Notes: generated by a model from the letters alone, not told the origin. DNA of 64,000 bases from Psychrobacter sp. P11G3 (GCF_001435845.1 NZ_CM003596.1:992001-1056000); one strand, 5' to 3'. Shown: positions 27,589 through 37,114, counted from the first letter of the stretch. Translations and numbers: made by a program.

Positions 27589-27651
27589 AGTACCTACAAT
27601 CTTAGTGCCTATTAATCTTAGTACCTATTGATCGTAGTACTTGTAATCATT
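27589..27651. repeat. Four imperfect 15-16 bp tandem repeats in a divergent promoter region
   Basis: Units begin at 27589, 27604, 27620 and 27636, each starting AGTACC, AGTGCC, AGTACC and AGTACT and sharing a following TA(T/C)(T/A)NATC. They lie between the DUF815 ATPase and the kinase-like gene, so they could bind a regulator; simple replication slippage is also possible. Confidence 0.6.
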
Positions 27652-27712
27652 ATTCGCGCTATTATTATCTTTGGAAATGATACGAATGGGAAGGCAATAA
27701 TCTCACTATATT

Positions 27713-28744
27713 ATGAGAAACAATACCATGGAAAATAGTGCCAGTAATCCATCTATTACGCAAGCTTTGCAAGCGCAGGCGGTGCAGCTATTGTCCACTA
27801 TTACCCAAGAACTGGACGCACAATATTTTAGGGAGATAGTACATCAACGTATTGCTCAGCAAAGCACAGAACAAACGCAAGATATCAAAACGCAACATAT
27901 CGACAAGACTTACTTCCAAGGACTAACACGTGCCCAGCATTCGCAATTTGGTAGCGTGATGATTAAATGGCAGTTGAGTGATGGTGCTTATCCTATTGCT
28001 GCCGATTTAACTCATGAAGCGGATATTTTAGCTGCTGTAAATGCTTCATCGAAAATCAAAGATAATGCTATCGCACCGCCGCTATTGGCTCATCATTGCG
28101 TGGACGTTCAAATACTAGAGTCGTCTCAACAGCTCGTGATAGTAGTTATGCCTTATTACTCTAATGGTAGCTTGGCAGGACAGTTGAGTGATCGAAATCA
28201 GCACTCATTGACGATGCAACAAAAGCATCATTTCATCATGAAGTCTGCATACTTGATAGCCAATTTGCATCAGGCTGGCTGGCTACATAATGATATCAAG
28301 CCCAGCAATATTTTGATTAAAGGTTCTGACGATGAGTGGTCGGCAGATACTATGAGCAATAGTCTGCCTCCTAGATTATTACTCACTGATTTTGCTTTAG
28401 CACAACGTATGACGGTGGCTAATAGCCAACCAAATCCTGCTGGCACACCAGCATATCTCGCACCTGAGCGCTGGCAAGGACAGAAGGCAACTATACAAAG
28501 TGATATCTACGCGTTTGGCGTAATGATGGTTGAGATACTAACAGGGAAACGCCCGTTTCAGGTAAATGCCGACAGCCATGATAAATCAAAAGCGTGGGCG
28601 ATTCAGCATTGCCAACAACCTATTCTAAAGCTGTCATCAGAATATAGTCGTTATCAATGTATGGTCGATAAGGCATTGGCGAAGCGGGTAGAGAGACGGT
28701 ATCGGAGTATGGATGATGTTTTGATAGATTTAAAGTTATTATAA
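27713..28744 (+). CDS. Serine/threonine protein kinase-like protein
   Basis: Predicted Hanks-type kinase, 343 residues, soluble. It has a candidate beta3 lysine (Lys85 in VMIKW), the catalytic loop HNDIKPSN (Asp194, Lys196, Asn199), then DFA instead of DFG (Asp226-Ala228). The activation/P+1 region is GTPAYLAPERW, and SDIYAFGVMMVEILTGKRPF marks the F helix. No clear glycine-rich loop is seen, and the first 70 residues are non-kinase. All catalytic residues except the DFG glycine are present, so activity is plausible. Its 3' end is duplicated at 29961-30026. The start is uncertain (ATG 27713 or 27728; both have weak ribosome sites). Confidence 0.85.
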   Translation: MRNNTMENSASNPSITQALQAQAVQLLSTITQELDAQYFREIVHQRIAQQSTEQTQDIKTQHIDKTYFQGLTRAQHSQFGSVMIKWQLSDGAYPIAADLTHEADILAAVNASSKIKDNAIAPPLLAHHCVDVQILESSQQLVIVVMPYYSNGSLAGQLSDRNQHSLTMQQKHHFIMKSAYLIANLHQAGWLHNDIKPSNILIKGSDDEWSADTMSNSLPPRLLLTDFALAQRMTVANSQPNPAGTPAYLAPERWQGQKATIQSDIYAFGVMMVEILTGKRPFQVNADSHDKSKAWAIQHCQQPILKLSSEYSRYQCMVDKALAKRVERRYRSMDDVLIDLKLL

Positions 28745-28923
28745 AATAGCTGAATTTATTATTTTATTTTAAAAAGTGATTGTTTGTAGTATTCACATGT
28801 TACCTAGTCGTTGTCTTTTATGTTTGAATGGATATTCAGGCTCATTTTAAGCGAAGTTGCTATAAATTGATTTGGGTTCCCGTATTTCATTACAATGTTT
28901 TATTACAATACAGTGAGAATATC

Positions 28924-29481
28924 ATGGCTAAAGTACTTATCATTACCGGTGATTTTGTTGAAGACTATGAAAACATGGTTCCGTTCCAAGCGCTACTAGC
29001 GATGGGGCATGAGGTTGATGCGGTCTGCCCAGATAAAGTGGCAGGTGATAGCATTGCTACCTCAATACACGACTTCGAAGGTGATCAAACTTATACCGAA
29101 AAACGCGGTCATAATTTTGTCCTTAATGCGTCTTTTGCTGATATCAATGTAGAAGATTACGATGCTTTGTATTTGCCAGGTGGACGTGCACCAGAATACT
29201 TGCGCTTGAATGCTAAGGTCATTGCGATGATTCAGCATTTCGCAAATACTGATAAACCGATTGCCTCAGTTTGTCATGGGCCACAAATGCTGACAGCTGC
29301 TGGCGTATTGAAGGGTAAAAAAGTATCTGCTTATCCTGCGTGTCAGCCAGAAATAGAAATGGCTGGCGCTGAGTATGTCAAGTTACCTATGGATGGCGCT
29401 ATTACAGATGGCCAACTGGTAACGGCACCTGCATGGCCTGCCCACCCAGCGATGCTAAAGCAGTTTGTTGCTTTGCTATAA
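28924..29481 (+). CDS. DJ-1/PfpI family protein
   Basis: Member of the class I glutamine amidotransferase-like superfamily; family members act as glyoxalases/deglycases, proteases or stress proteins, and the reaction here is unknown. The 185-residue form from ATG 28924 begins [18 protein letters not shown]. It has the nucleophile elbow [10 protein letters not shown] with the reactive Cys, and the [11 protein letters not shown] loop. I choose 28924 because homologues begin with this strand; an in-frame ATG at 28828 would add 32 atypical residues. A GC-rich hairpin without a T-run follows. Confidence 0.9.
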   Translation: MAKVLIITGDFVEDYENMVPFQALLAMGHEVDAVCPDKVAGDSIATSIHDFEGDQTYTEKRGHNFVLNASFADINVEDYDALYLPGGRAPEYLRLNAKVIAMIQHFANTDKPIASVCHGPQMLTAAGVLKGKKVSAYPACQPEIEMAGAEYVKLPMDGAITDGQLVTAPAWPAHPAMLKQFVALL

Positions 29482-29491
29482 GCATTAATTC

Positions 29492-29517
29492 GGGTCTGTT
29501 GAACGTTCAATAGACCC
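29492..29517. other. Hairpin between the DJ-1 and RHH genes
   Basis: GGGTCTGTTG pairs with CAATAGACCC (one wobble) around AACGTT. No T-run follows on either strand, so it is not a standard terminator; it could be a processing or stability element in a shared transcript. Confidence 0.4.
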
Positions 29518-29540
29518 CAGTATCGAGAGAGGATATATAT

Positions 29541-29939
29541 ATGTGCCAACTTTTTATTAGTGCTGACGATAGCTTGTGGAGCTCTAAAACCAAATCGCTT
29601 CGCATTCAGGGAGTTGTCACTTCAATTCGTTTAGAGGTGTTTTTTTGGGATATATTAGAAGAGTTGTCATTTCGTGATCAAATGACGGTTAATCAATTGA
29701 TCACTAAGCTATACCTTGAATCTCTCGATGCTGATCATGATATTGGCAATTTCACCTCTTTTTTAAGAGTGTGTTGTTCTCGTTATTTATCCTTAATAGC
29801 CGATGGTGATCTTTCCCGCGAAACAAGATTACCTTTAGAAAAAGTCGATGCCAAAAATATCATTCAACGTGAAACCCTCCGTAAAAATCAACGTAATGCA
29901 TTATTCAATGATAATGAGGGAAACCTTTCTATTAATTAG
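29541..29939 (+). CDS. Ribbon-helix-helix (RHH_4-like) domain protein
   Basis: Probable DNA-binding regulator; target unknown. The 132 residues open MCQLFISADDSLW, then TKSLRIQGVVTSIRLEVFFWDIL, a ribbon followed by helices, with NFTSFLRVCCSRYL. This is the pattern I associate with the RHH_4 (arylsulfate sulfotransferase-like ribbon-helix-helix) family. The last 35 residues are polar and not part of the domain. AGAGAGGA lies 8 bases before the ATG. No toxin-like partner is adjacent, so a toxin-antitoxin role is not supported. It is followed at once by the kinase-gene remnant. Confidence 0.75.
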   Translation: MCQLFISADDSLWSSKTKSLRIQGVVTSIRLEVFFWDILEELSFRDQMTVNQLITKLYLESLDADHDIGNFTSFLRVCCSRYLSLIADGDLSRETRLPLEKVDAKNIIQRETLRKNQRNALFNDNEGNLSIN

Positions 29940-29960
29940 TTCTGTCTATGGCGAGTACAT

Positions 29961-30042
29961 GCAAATATTGGTAAAGCGGGTGGAGAGGCACTATCAGAGT
30001 ATGGAGGAAGTGCTAAAAGATTTAGGAAGGGTGGAAAAGTAG
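29961..30042 (+). pseudogene. Remnant of a kinase-gene 3' end
   Basis: The frame ending at 30042 reads LVKRVERHYQSMEEVLKDLG, which matches LAKRVERRYRSMDDVLIDLK at the end of the kinase-like gene. The DNA at 29961-30026 and about 28670-28735 is about 80 percent identical by eye. No kinase sequence precedes it, and the frame overlaps the RHH gene end, so this is a 5'-truncated fragment of a second copy. Confidence 0.75.
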
Positions 30043-30092
30043 ATTAATGCTTTTAACAAGATACTTTATAGTTTTAAAACCAAATTTCAGAC

Positions 30093-30120
30093 ACAAAAAA
30101 ACCTGCTAAAAAGCAGGTTT
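30093..30120 (-). terminator. tRNA-Leu terminator
   Basis: AAACCTGCT / AGCAGGTTT stem with a 4-base loop. On the minus strand it is followed by a run of seven T, 33 bp past the tRNA-Leu 3' end. It may also stop plus-strand transcripts weakly. Confidence 0.8.
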
Positions 30121-30152
30121 TGATATTTGGTCTAAGATGTACTATCCGAAAA

Positions 30153-30237
30153 TGGTGGGGCTGGAGAGACTCGAACTCTCACACCTTGCGGCGCCAGAAC
30201 CTAAATCTGGTGCGTCTACCAATTCCGCCACAGCCCC
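30153..30237 (-). tRNA. tRNA-Leu (anticodon UAG)
   Basis: An 85-base class II tRNA on the minus strand with acceptor GGGGCTG, the long variable arm after CCAGA-TTTAGGT-TCTGG (anticodon TAG), T loop GTTCGAGTC, discriminator A and an encoded CCA. Confidence 0.96.
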
Positions 30238-30325
30238 ATTTTCGTTACTCTATCATCAAAAGCGATTAAACTCAAACGCTATCTAGACAGTTAACTGATT
30301 CGGTAGTGCGTCTCAGTGGTTGGCT

Positions 30326-30353
30326 ATTATATAGAGTTTTAATTGTTTGGCAA
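30326..30353 (-). promoter_or_regulatory. Sigma70 promoter of tRNA-Leu
   Basis: On the minus strand TTGCCA (30348-30353) and TATAAT (30326-30331) are 16 bases apart, the same layout as the tRNA-Val/Asp promoter. The rest of the 30238-30455 gap is AT-rich with nothing else recognised. Confidence 0.8.
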
Positions 30354-30455
30354 CCCCTATTTGCAATTATTTTTAATTATTTATCATTTATTTCCGATAT
30401 TAATTTTAAGTAATTGATATTAATAATAATTTATTATCGTGTTTTATGCGTTTCT

Positions 30456-32237
30456 TTATTCTTTAGTTGGTACTCTCGGGGCAGAGATATCCAATTGCTG
30501 CAATTTGCGTGTCAGAGTATTGCGTCCCCAACCAAGTAAGCTCGCGGCTTCTATCTTTTTACCGCCACTATGATTGAGTGCTGCAGTTAATAAAACGCGC
30601 TCAAACTCAGGGGTTGCTGTTTGCAAAATATCAGTTTCACCCGTGCTTAACGACTGCTCAGCCCAATTAGCCAATGCTTGCTGCCAACTTTGGTTTTTAG
30701 GCAACGGGCTACTTCGCTCATTTTGATGACTGTTTAATGAACTGCCATTTAATACATCGCCATTTTGTACCAAATGCTTTTGAGTCTCCTGTTCTGCTGC
30801 GCCGTGCTCTTCATAAAGCACCGTATTAGGTGAGATGTTTTCAAGTAGCTCTGGTGGCAAATCTGTCGCCATCACCGTATCACCAGTGGCCATCACCGTG
30901 AGCCATAAACAGACGTTTTCTAATTGGCGCACGTTACCACGCCAGTCAAACGTCTGCATAATTTGTAATGCGGCAGGATGTAGATGCTTCGGGGTGGTAT
31001 TCATTTGCTCTGCGGCAGACTGCATAAAGTAGAGGGCTAATGCAGGAATGTCTTCAGGGCGTGTACGTAGTGGTGGTAGGGGTAGCCTAATAACATTGAG
31101 GCGATAAAATAAGTCTTCGCGGAATCGGCTCTGTTTTACCAGCTCTTCTAAGTTTTGATGAGTGGCTGCGATGATACGCACGTCGACCTTGATTGGCTGC
31201 TGACCACCAACACGATAAAACTCACCGTTGGCCAGTACGCGTAACAGCCGTGTCTGAGTGCTAAAAGGCATGTCACCGATTTCATCTAAAAATAGAGTAC
31301 CGCCGTCTGCCTGTTCAAAACGGCCTTGACGCATCGTCATTGCACCAGTGAACGCACCTTTTTCATGACCAAATAGTTCGGACTCGATCAAGTCGTGTGG
31401 TATGGCTGCCATATTAAGTGCAATAAACGGTTGCTGTTTACGCGGAGAGTGTTGGTGCAATGCACTGGCCACCAACTCTTTACCTGTTCCAGACTCACCA
31501 GTGATTAAGACGGAAATGGGAGATTGTGCCAACCTGCCAATGGCACGAAACACCGTTTGCATGGCTGGAGATTGTCCAATGATGCCGCTAGGGTTACCAT
31601 TATCTTTGGTTACGGCGGCACCTTTGCTCTTATTGTCTTTGGTTGTCTTACTAGCAGGTGCTACTTTAGGTTTTAGCAAGTTTTCAGTAGACGTGTCAGA
31701 CGTTATATTGGTATTGGATTCATCTAAAAGGGAAACGGTCGTTGTTTCTAAATTAGGCTGATAATTGATGGCTTTATAAACCGTTGCAACCGCATCATCT
31801 AAGTCGAAAGGCTTGGGCAGGTATTCAAAAGCACCAGTCTGATAGCTATTGATAGCAGAGGTTAGGTCTGAGTGTGCAGTCATAATTACGATTGGCATTT
31901 TAGGGAAATGCTGATGAACCCAGTCACTAAAAGACAATCCATCCATCATTGGCATACGAATATCGGTCAGTATGACGTCTGGTAATTGCTCGGCTGACTC
32001 TTGCTGTTTTAACACATCATTAAGGCGAGTCCATGCTGCTTGTGCTTGAGTAAAACTGATAACGGTCAATCCAGCATCTTCAAACGTGTCGGCCAACACC
32101 ATACGTAGGGCTGCATCGTCATCGATTAACCACAATGTTGCAGGGTGGTCGCTGGGTGCATTATTCACAGTTACTATTTGTGATTGTGTTGATTGATCAT
32201 CGCTTTTAGGTTGGAGGTCGTCGCTATATTCAGTCAT
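30456..32237 (-). CDS. ntrC: Nitrogen regulation response regulator NtrC (GlnG)
   Basis: Sigma54-dependent activator of nitrogen-assimilation genes. Domains in order: receiver (about 35-150) with phospho-acceptor Asp92 in ILTDIRMPMMDG; linker; AAA+ core with Walker A GESGTGKE, the sigma54-contact motif GAFTGA, GGTLFLDEIGDM and FREDLFYRLNVIRLPLPPLR; and a C-terminal Fis-type helix-turn-helix (SLLGWGRNTLTRKLQQL). At 593 residues it is about 120 longer than E. coli NtrC, with a polar N-terminus of 34 residues and Ser/Thr- or Gln-rich linkers on both sides of the core. It lies 98 bp downstream of ntrB, and glnA is not adjacent. I see no clear terminator before tRNA-Leu. Confidence 0.93.
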   Translation of the reverse strand: MTEYSDDLQPKSDDQSTQSQIVTVNNAPSDHPATLWLIDDDAALRMVLADTFEDAGLTVISFTQAQAAWTRLNDVLKQQESAEQLPDVILTDIRMPMMDGLSFSDWVHQHFPKMPIVIMTAHSDLTSAINSYQTGAFEYLPKPFDLDDAVATVYKAINYQPNLETTTVSLLDESNTNITSDTSTENLLKPKVAPASKTTKDNKSKGAAVTKDNGNPSGIIGQSPAMQTVFRAIGRLAQSPISVLITGESGTGKELVASALHQHSPRKQQPFIALNMAAIPHDLIESELFGHEKGAFTGAMTMRQGRFEQADGGTLFLDEIGDMPFSTQTRLLRVLANGEFYRVGGQQPIKVDVRIIAATHQNLEELVKQSRFREDLFYRLNVIRLPLPPLRTRPEDIPALALYFMQSAAEQMNTTPKHLHPAALQIMQTFDWRGNVRQLENVCLWLTVMATGDTVMATDLPPELLENISPNTVLYEEHGAAEQETQKHLVQNGDVLNGSSLNSHQNERSSPLPKNQSWQQALANWAEQSLSTGETDILQTATPEFERVLLTAALNHSGGKKIEAASLLGWGRNTLTRKLQQLDISAPRVPTKE

Positions 32238-32335
32238 GTATTGGGCCTAATCAGCAATTATTGATGGTAAGTTAGGGATTGGGAGTTGGCGTTATGAAAC
32301 TTAGCAGCCTTTAATTCATAAATTCATAATTTGTT

Positions 32336-33700
32336 TTATGTCTCAGTGATGGGTTGAGTAAATGGTAGGTATAGCGTAAATCGGGTTTGCTTGTCCTCTT
32401 GTTCTTTTGTCGAGCTCACTTCAATCATACCATGATGATGACTGATAATATCTTGGACGATGGATAATCCAAGACCTGTACCGGCTGCACGGCTAGTGAC
32501 CATTGGGAAAAATATTTGACCAATCAAGGCTGGATCAATGCCTGAGCCATTATCAGTAATAGTAATTTGCATCACTTGCTTGTGCTGCTGTCCGACGATT
32601 GTATGCTGAAAAGCAACCCGCGTTTGAATATGCAATGTCGGTTGATAGTCAGAATTGCCCTCAGTTTGTATGGCAGATTGTGAGGATTCTTGAGACTCTG
32701 AGATTTTATTTTGTTGTAGCGTTTGTTCGAACTCAGTCATCGACTCACAAGCATTGTTAATAAGGTTTAAAAACACTTGAATCAGCTGATCCTTATCTGC
32801 ACACAACTCTGGCAATGATAAATCATAATCACGCTGTAACACTACCTGTGGATACTGATTGGTCACTAAGGTTAAGACATGCTCTAGAGGCTCATGGATA
32901 TTAAGCGTTTGCCAGTTTGGCAGTTGATTGGAACCCAGAAGCTGCCCAATAAGATGGGTTAACCGATCAGTCTCTGAAATAATAATGTCCGTATAGTTAC
33001 GCAGCTTTTGATTCATTTTTTGCAAATCATGCTGCGTGTCAGCGTTGGTAGTTGTCAAAGCATTATCAACACTAGAGGCGCTAGTAGTAGATGCGTCGCT
33101 GAATTTAATAAACTGCCGTTGCAACAGCTGGGCTGCCCCGCGAATACCAGCAAGAGGGTTTTTTATTTCGTGCGCTACCGAGCGTAGCATATGACGGGCA
33201 ACTGTATACTGCTGTTGTTGGCGCTGCTCCTCAGAGATACGACTTTGCCGATCTTTGCCCCACATCTCGATAATAAAATAAGGCTGCTGTTCATAGATGA
33301 CTGGCGTGACACTATAGTCGACTGACAATGATAAATTACCATTTAGCGGTGTTTTGATAATGTGATCATGGTCGATAAAAGGCTGCTGATAGTTTTGCGC
33401 TTGCACAAAGCGCTCGGTCAAAGAGTAAGCTGGCTCGCTCGAAGGCTCATTTTCATTTGTATCATTACTATCATTATCTATAGATACCGTATCTTTAGTC
33501 TTTAACTCATCAGGTGCTAGCAGTGTCAAGATGGATTGATTGATTAATCTGCCGCTACTAATGGCAAGTAGCTGCTCGGCTTGAGCATTCAACCGCGTGA
33601 TTGATAGCTCATCGTTGACCCATAAAATAGCGGTGAATAAATGCTGAGATATAAATGCGAGGTCAGGGGTTGTTTTGGCGGTTATAAAATCAGCGTTCAT
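32336..33700 (-). CDS. ntrB: Nitrogen regulation sensor kinase NtrB (GlnL)
   Basis: Soluble histidine kinase that phosphorylates NtrC under PII control. The 454 residues contain an N-terminal PAS-like domain (about 15-150) and the dimerisation/phosphorylation motif SVAHEIKNPLAGIRGAAQLL with His177. The ATPase has N-box LINNACESM, G1 DNGSGIDP, FFPMVTSRAAGTGLGLSIVQDII and the terminal HHGMIEVSS. No membrane segment is present. Polar inserts at 70-95 and 210-235 lengthen it beyond the usual 350. It precedes ntrC and is divergent from rimO across about 135 bp. Confidence 0.93.
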   Translation of the reverse strand: MNADFITAKTTPDLAFISQHLFTAILWVNDELSITRLNAQAEQLLAISSGRLINQSILTLLAPDELKTKDTVSIDNDSNDTNENEPSSEPAYSLTERFVQAQNYQQPFIDHDHIIKTPLNGNLSLSVDYSVTPVIYEQQPYFIIEMWGKDRQSRISEEQRQQQQYTVARHMLRSVAHEIKNPLAGIRGAAQLLQRQFIKFSDASTTSASSVDNALTTTNADTQHDLQKMNQKLRNYTDIIISETDRLTHLIGQLLGSNQLPNWQTLNIHEPLEHVLTLVTNQYPQVVLQRDYDLSLPELCADKDQLIQVFLNLINNACESMTEFEQTLQQNKISESQESSQSAIQTEGNSDYQPTLHIQTRVAFQHTIVGQQHKQVMQITITDNGSGIDPALIGQIFFPMVTSRAAGTGLGLSIVQDIISHHHGMIEVSSTKEQEDKQTRFTLYLPFTQPITET

Positions 33701-33835
33701 CAGTAGTGCCCAAAAAAGTCAGATGCTTGAGATAATATTTAACCACAAATCAAGACTATAGAGCGGCAAAACTGGTGATTTTTGCAAAAAAAACGTACAA
33801 TGCGCTCAGCCAATTTATCTCTAGCAAGGTCAGCC

Positions 33836-35422
33836 ATGTCCAAAACTTCTACCGAGTCAGTGAATACGACAGCAACAGCTCCTCTATCTGCCGTAAAAGA
33901 CACTGCCACTATCTTCAATCCTGCCGCGCCTACCATAGTTCAAGCGCAGAGTCAGGCAGATGTCAGTCAAACAGATGCTAAACAACCTTACCATCATAAA
34001 GCCAACCACAACCAAAACCGTAGTGTAGCCCAAAGCAGCGATGTAACGACTGCCAATGCGACTGCTACGATGCCAGTTAGTGCAGCGCCAAAGATTGGTT
34101 TTGTGTCACTAGGTTGTCCAAAAGCATTGGTAGATAGTGAGCGTATTATCACTGAGCTAAGCCGTGATGGCTATCAAGTAGCCAGTGATTATGATGGTGC
34201 TGACTTGGTCGTGGTAAACACTTGCGGCTTCATTGAATCAGCAGTACAAGAGTCGCTTGATGCGATCGGCGAGGCCATTAGCAAAAATGGTAAAGTGATT
34301 GTTACTGGTTGCTTAGGTAAAGAAGCGGACAAAATCCGTGAGATGCATCCAGCTGTACTAGCAGTGACGGGCGCGCATGCTTATGACGAAGTGATTACGG
34401 CAGTGGCGCAGCATGTGCCAAAGCCTAATCGCAGTCAGGACGCCAACTATGATCCAAAAATAGATTTGATTAATGAAGCGGGTATCAAACTGACCCCAAG
34501 CCATTATGCTTATCTAAAAATATCAGAAGGCTGTAATCACCGTTGTACGTTCTGCATTATCCCAAGCTTGCGCGGTGATTTGGTATCGCGCCCGATTGAT
34601 AATGTGATGAACGAAGCACTGGCGCTCAAAAAAGCTGGCGTGAAAGAATTGCTTATTATCTCGCAAGATACCTCGGCATATGGACTTGACCTAAAGTACA
34701 AGACCAGCTTTTGGAATGGCATGCCGCTCAAGTCTAAGTTTTATGACTTATGCCAAGCATTGAACGATTTGGGCATTTGGGTTCGCTTGCATTATGTCTA
34801 TCCGTATCCACATGTAGACAAAGTCGTTGAGTTGATGGGTGAGAAGAAACTACTGCCTTATCTGGACATTCCGTTCCAGCATGCTAGCCATCGCATCCTA
34901 AAAGCGATGAAACGTCCTGCGCATAGCGAAAACACCTTGGCCCGTATCAAAGCGTGGCGTGATATCTGTCCTGATATCGTCATTCGTTCGACCTTTGTGG
35001 TTGGCTTCCCTGGCGAGACAGAAGAAGATTTTCAGTGCTTGCTTGATTGGCTGGTTGAAGCACGTCTCGATCGCGTGGGCGCATTCACTTATTCAGAAGT
35101 AGAAGGCGCAGTGGCCAACGACTTGCCTGACCATGTCCCTGAAGACATCAAGCAGTCTCGTTATGAGCGTTTAATGGCGCTACAGCAAGATATTTCAGCG
35201 CAAAAGCTACAGGAAAAAGTCGGCAAAACCTTAACGGTATTAGTCGATGAAATTGATAGCGATGAAAATATTGCTATTTGCCGTAGCTATGCTGATGCAC
35301 CTGAAATTGATGGTCATGTCTATGTTGATGACATCAACACTCAAGTTAAAGTAGGGCAGTTCTTAACAGTGACTATCGATGATGCTAGCGAATATGATCT
35401 GTTCGCCAGTTATCAAGGCTAG
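33836..35422 (+). CDS. rimO: Ribosomal protein S12 methylthiotransferase RimO
   Basis: Radical-SAM enzyme that adds a methylthio group to Asp89 of ribosomal protein S12. The N-terminal MTTase domain begins [18 protein letters not shown] with its three cluster cysteines (GCPK, NTCGF, TGCLGKE). The radical-SAM cluster CNHRCTFC uses Cys233, Cys237 and Cys240. A C-terminal TRAM domain ends DLFASYQG. The LGCPKALVD and DIPFQHAS motifs separate RimO from MiaB. I choose ATG 33836 (AAGG upstream); TTG 33782 would add 18 residues. Even so there is a low-complexity Ala/Thr/Gln N-terminus of about 85 residues not found in E. coli RimO. Confidence 0.95.
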   Translation: MSKTSTESVNTTATAPLSAVKDTATIFNPAAPTIVQAQSQADVSQTDAKQPYHHKANHNQNRSVAQSSDVTTANATATMPVSAAPKIGFVSLGCPKALVDSERIITELSRDGYQVASDYDGADLVVVNTCGFIESAVQESLDAIGEAISKNGKVIVTGCLGKEADKIREMHPAVLAVTGAHAYDEVITAVAQHVPKPNRSQDANYDPKIDLINEAGIKLTPSHYAYLKISEGCNHRCTFCIIPSLRGDLVSRPIDNVMNEALALKKAGVKELLIISQDTSAYGLDLKYKTSFWNGMPLKSKFYDLCQALNDLGIWVRLHYVYPYPHVDKVVELMGEKKLLPYLDIPFQHASHRILKAMKRPAHSENTLARIKAWRDICPDIVIRSTFVVGFPGETEEDFQCLLDWLVEARLDRVGAFTYSEVEGAVANDLPDHVPEDIKQSRYERLMALQQDISAQKLQEKVGKTLTVLVDEIDSDENIAICRSYADAPEIDGHVYVDDINTQVKVGQFLTVTIDDASEYDLFASYQG

Positions 35423-35448
35423 ATATCCAATAAGATATGCGAGTGAAA

Positions 35449-35472
35449 ATTGCCCAATGGCGGGCAGTTTTT
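35449..35472 (+). terminator. Terminator after rimO
   Basis: TGCCC (35451-35455) pairs with GGGCA (35462-35466), extended by T-G and A-T pairs, around AATGGC and followed by TTTTT. The stem is short. A TACAAT -10-like element just after it may start pyrH. Confidence 0.55.
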
Positions 35473-35594
35473 GCTACAATTAGCGCAATTTAGCCTTTTT
35501 AATACGCTTAGCTGTAAGTGTGGCGTTGTGGGCAAACTCGATTTGTATTTTACCGATAATTTTCTTTATAATTTCATGATAACAAGGTGACCTC

Positions 35595-36320
35595 ATGTCT
35601 GACAAAAACCCGCGTTACGCTCGTATCTTGCTGAAACTCTCCGGTGAAGCCTTAGCTGGTAGTAAAGACATGGGTATCGATACCGAAGTGCTTGATAAAA
35701 TGAGCTTGTCTATCGCTCACTTGCGTGGACTTGGTGTCCAAGTGGGTATCGTGGTCGGCGGTGGTAATTTATATCGCGGTGCACAGTTACAAAAAGAAGG
35801 TCTCGTTGGCCGTGTTACTGGTGATCAGATGGGCATGCTAGCGACCGTTATGAACGGACTGGCAATGCGTGATGCGCTTGAGCGTCGCAACATAAAAACT
35901 CGCTTGATGTCTGCATTGCCAATTGGTGAAGTCACTGAAAGCTATAGCAGTCGTAATGCCATTCGTTATCTTAAAAACGGCGAAGTTTGTATCTTTGTTG
36001 CCGGAACAGGCAACCCATTCTTTACCACTGACACCGCTGCTTGTTTGCGCGGTATCGAGATCGAAGCTGGTTTAATTTTAAAAGCGACTAAGGTCGATGG
36101 CGTTTATGACAAAGACCCAAGTCTGCATGACGATGCAGTCAAATATGATGGTCTGACTTTTGATGAGGTACTAGAGCAAAAGCTAGGCGTCATGGATTTA
36201 ACGGCTATCGCATTGTGCCGTGAGCATAACGTACCGCTACAAGTGTTTGATATGACTAAGCCTAATGCATTATTGAATGTCATCATGGGTGAAAATGAAG
36301 GCACACGAGTTTTTCATTAA
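35595..36320 (+). CDS. pyrH: Uridylate kinase (UMP kinase)
   Basis: Phosphorylates UMP to UDP with ATP; hexameric, GTP-activated and UTP-inhibited in bacteria. The 241 residues are full length for PyrH. The amino-acid kinase fold is marked by [12 protein letters not shown] at the start, [40 protein letters not shown] and DKDPSLH. AAGGTGA precedes the ATG. It is 112 bp before frr, the usual pairing. Confidence 0.97.
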   Translation: MSDKNPRYARILLKLSGEALAGSKDMGIDTEVLDKMSLSIAHLRGLGVQVGIVVGGGNLYRGAQLQKEGLVGRVTGDQMGMLATVMNGLAMRDALERRNIKTRLMSALPIGEVTESYSSRNAIRYLKNGEVCIFVAGTGNPFFTTDTAACLRGIEIEAGLILKATKVDGVYDKDPSLHDDAVKYDGLTFDEVLEQKLGVMDLTAIALCREHNVPLQVFDMTKPNALLNVIMGENEGTRVFH

Positions 36321-36432
36321 TTGATGCGATACTGGCAACTAACGTCAGTAAATAGCTAACGATTAGCAATAAATAATTAATATCCCAATAGCAAATAAAA
36401 GATTTGTCGGTAACGATAAATAAGGATACACA

Positions 36433-36987
36433 ATGATTAAAGAGATTAAGCAAGACGGCGAAGCACGCATGCAAAAAACGTTGGAAGCGCTTGAAAGCAC
36501 TTTCAGCAAAGTTCGTACTGGCCGTGCGCATCCAGGTATGTTGTCAGGTGTGATGGTCAGCTACTACGGTTCTGATACACCATTGAACCAAGTGGCAAGC
36601 GTGAACGTTGAAGATTCACGTACCTTACTGGTTCAACCGTTTGACCGTACGATGGTGCAAGCAGTAGATAAGGCCATTCGTGAAGCAGATTTGGGTCTAA
36701 ACCCAATGTCTGCTGATGTGATTCGTGTGCCGATGCCAGCATTGACAGAAGATACTCGTCGCGATATGCAAAAGCTTGCACGTGGTGAAGCTGAGAGCAG
36801 CCGCGTTTCTATCCGCAATATTCGCCGTGACATGATGAATGACATCAAAGATTTGGCAAAAGAAAAAGAAATCTCAGAAGATGATGAGCGCCGCGCTAGT
36901 GATGATATTCAAAAAATCACTGACAAATATATCGAAACGATCGATGCTCGCTTGAGTAAGAAAGAAAGCGATTTGATGGAAGTTTAA
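36433..36987 (+). CDS. frr: Ribosome recycling factor
   Basis: With EF-G splits post-termination ribosomes. The 184-residue length is standard (185). Landmarks are [59 protein letters not shown] and [27 protein letters not shown]. It follows pyrH; AAGGATA precedes the ATG. Confidence 0.97.
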   Translation: MIKEIKQDGEARMQKTLEALESTFSKVRTGRAHPGMLSGVMVSYYGSDTPLNQVASVNVEDSRTLLVQPFDRTMVQAVDKAIREADLGLNPMSADVIRVPMPALTEDTRRDMQKLARGEAESSRVSIRNIRRDMMNDIKDLAKEKEISEDDERRASDDIQKITDKYIETIDARLSKKESDLMEV

Positions 36988-37045
36988 TACTGGTATACTT
37001 GCCATTTATAGCAAGAATCAGTTCGGAAGATTATCTGTAATTGAG

Positions 37046-37078
37046 CAGCCAATACTTTATAGCTATTGGCTGTTTATT
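37046..37078 (+). terminator. Probable terminator after frr
   Basis: CAGCCAATA (37046-37054) pairs with TATTGGCTG (37064-37072) around nine bases and is followed by TTTATTATT. The T-run is imperfect. Confidence 0.5.
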
Positions 37079-37114
37079 ATTATGTAGACTGATATAGTCA
37101 ATCCTCTATAAAAG

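Noticed and set aside
29492..29517. Terminator after the DJ-1 gene
   Set aside because: The hairpin is good but no T-run follows on either strand, so it is listed only as a hairpin.
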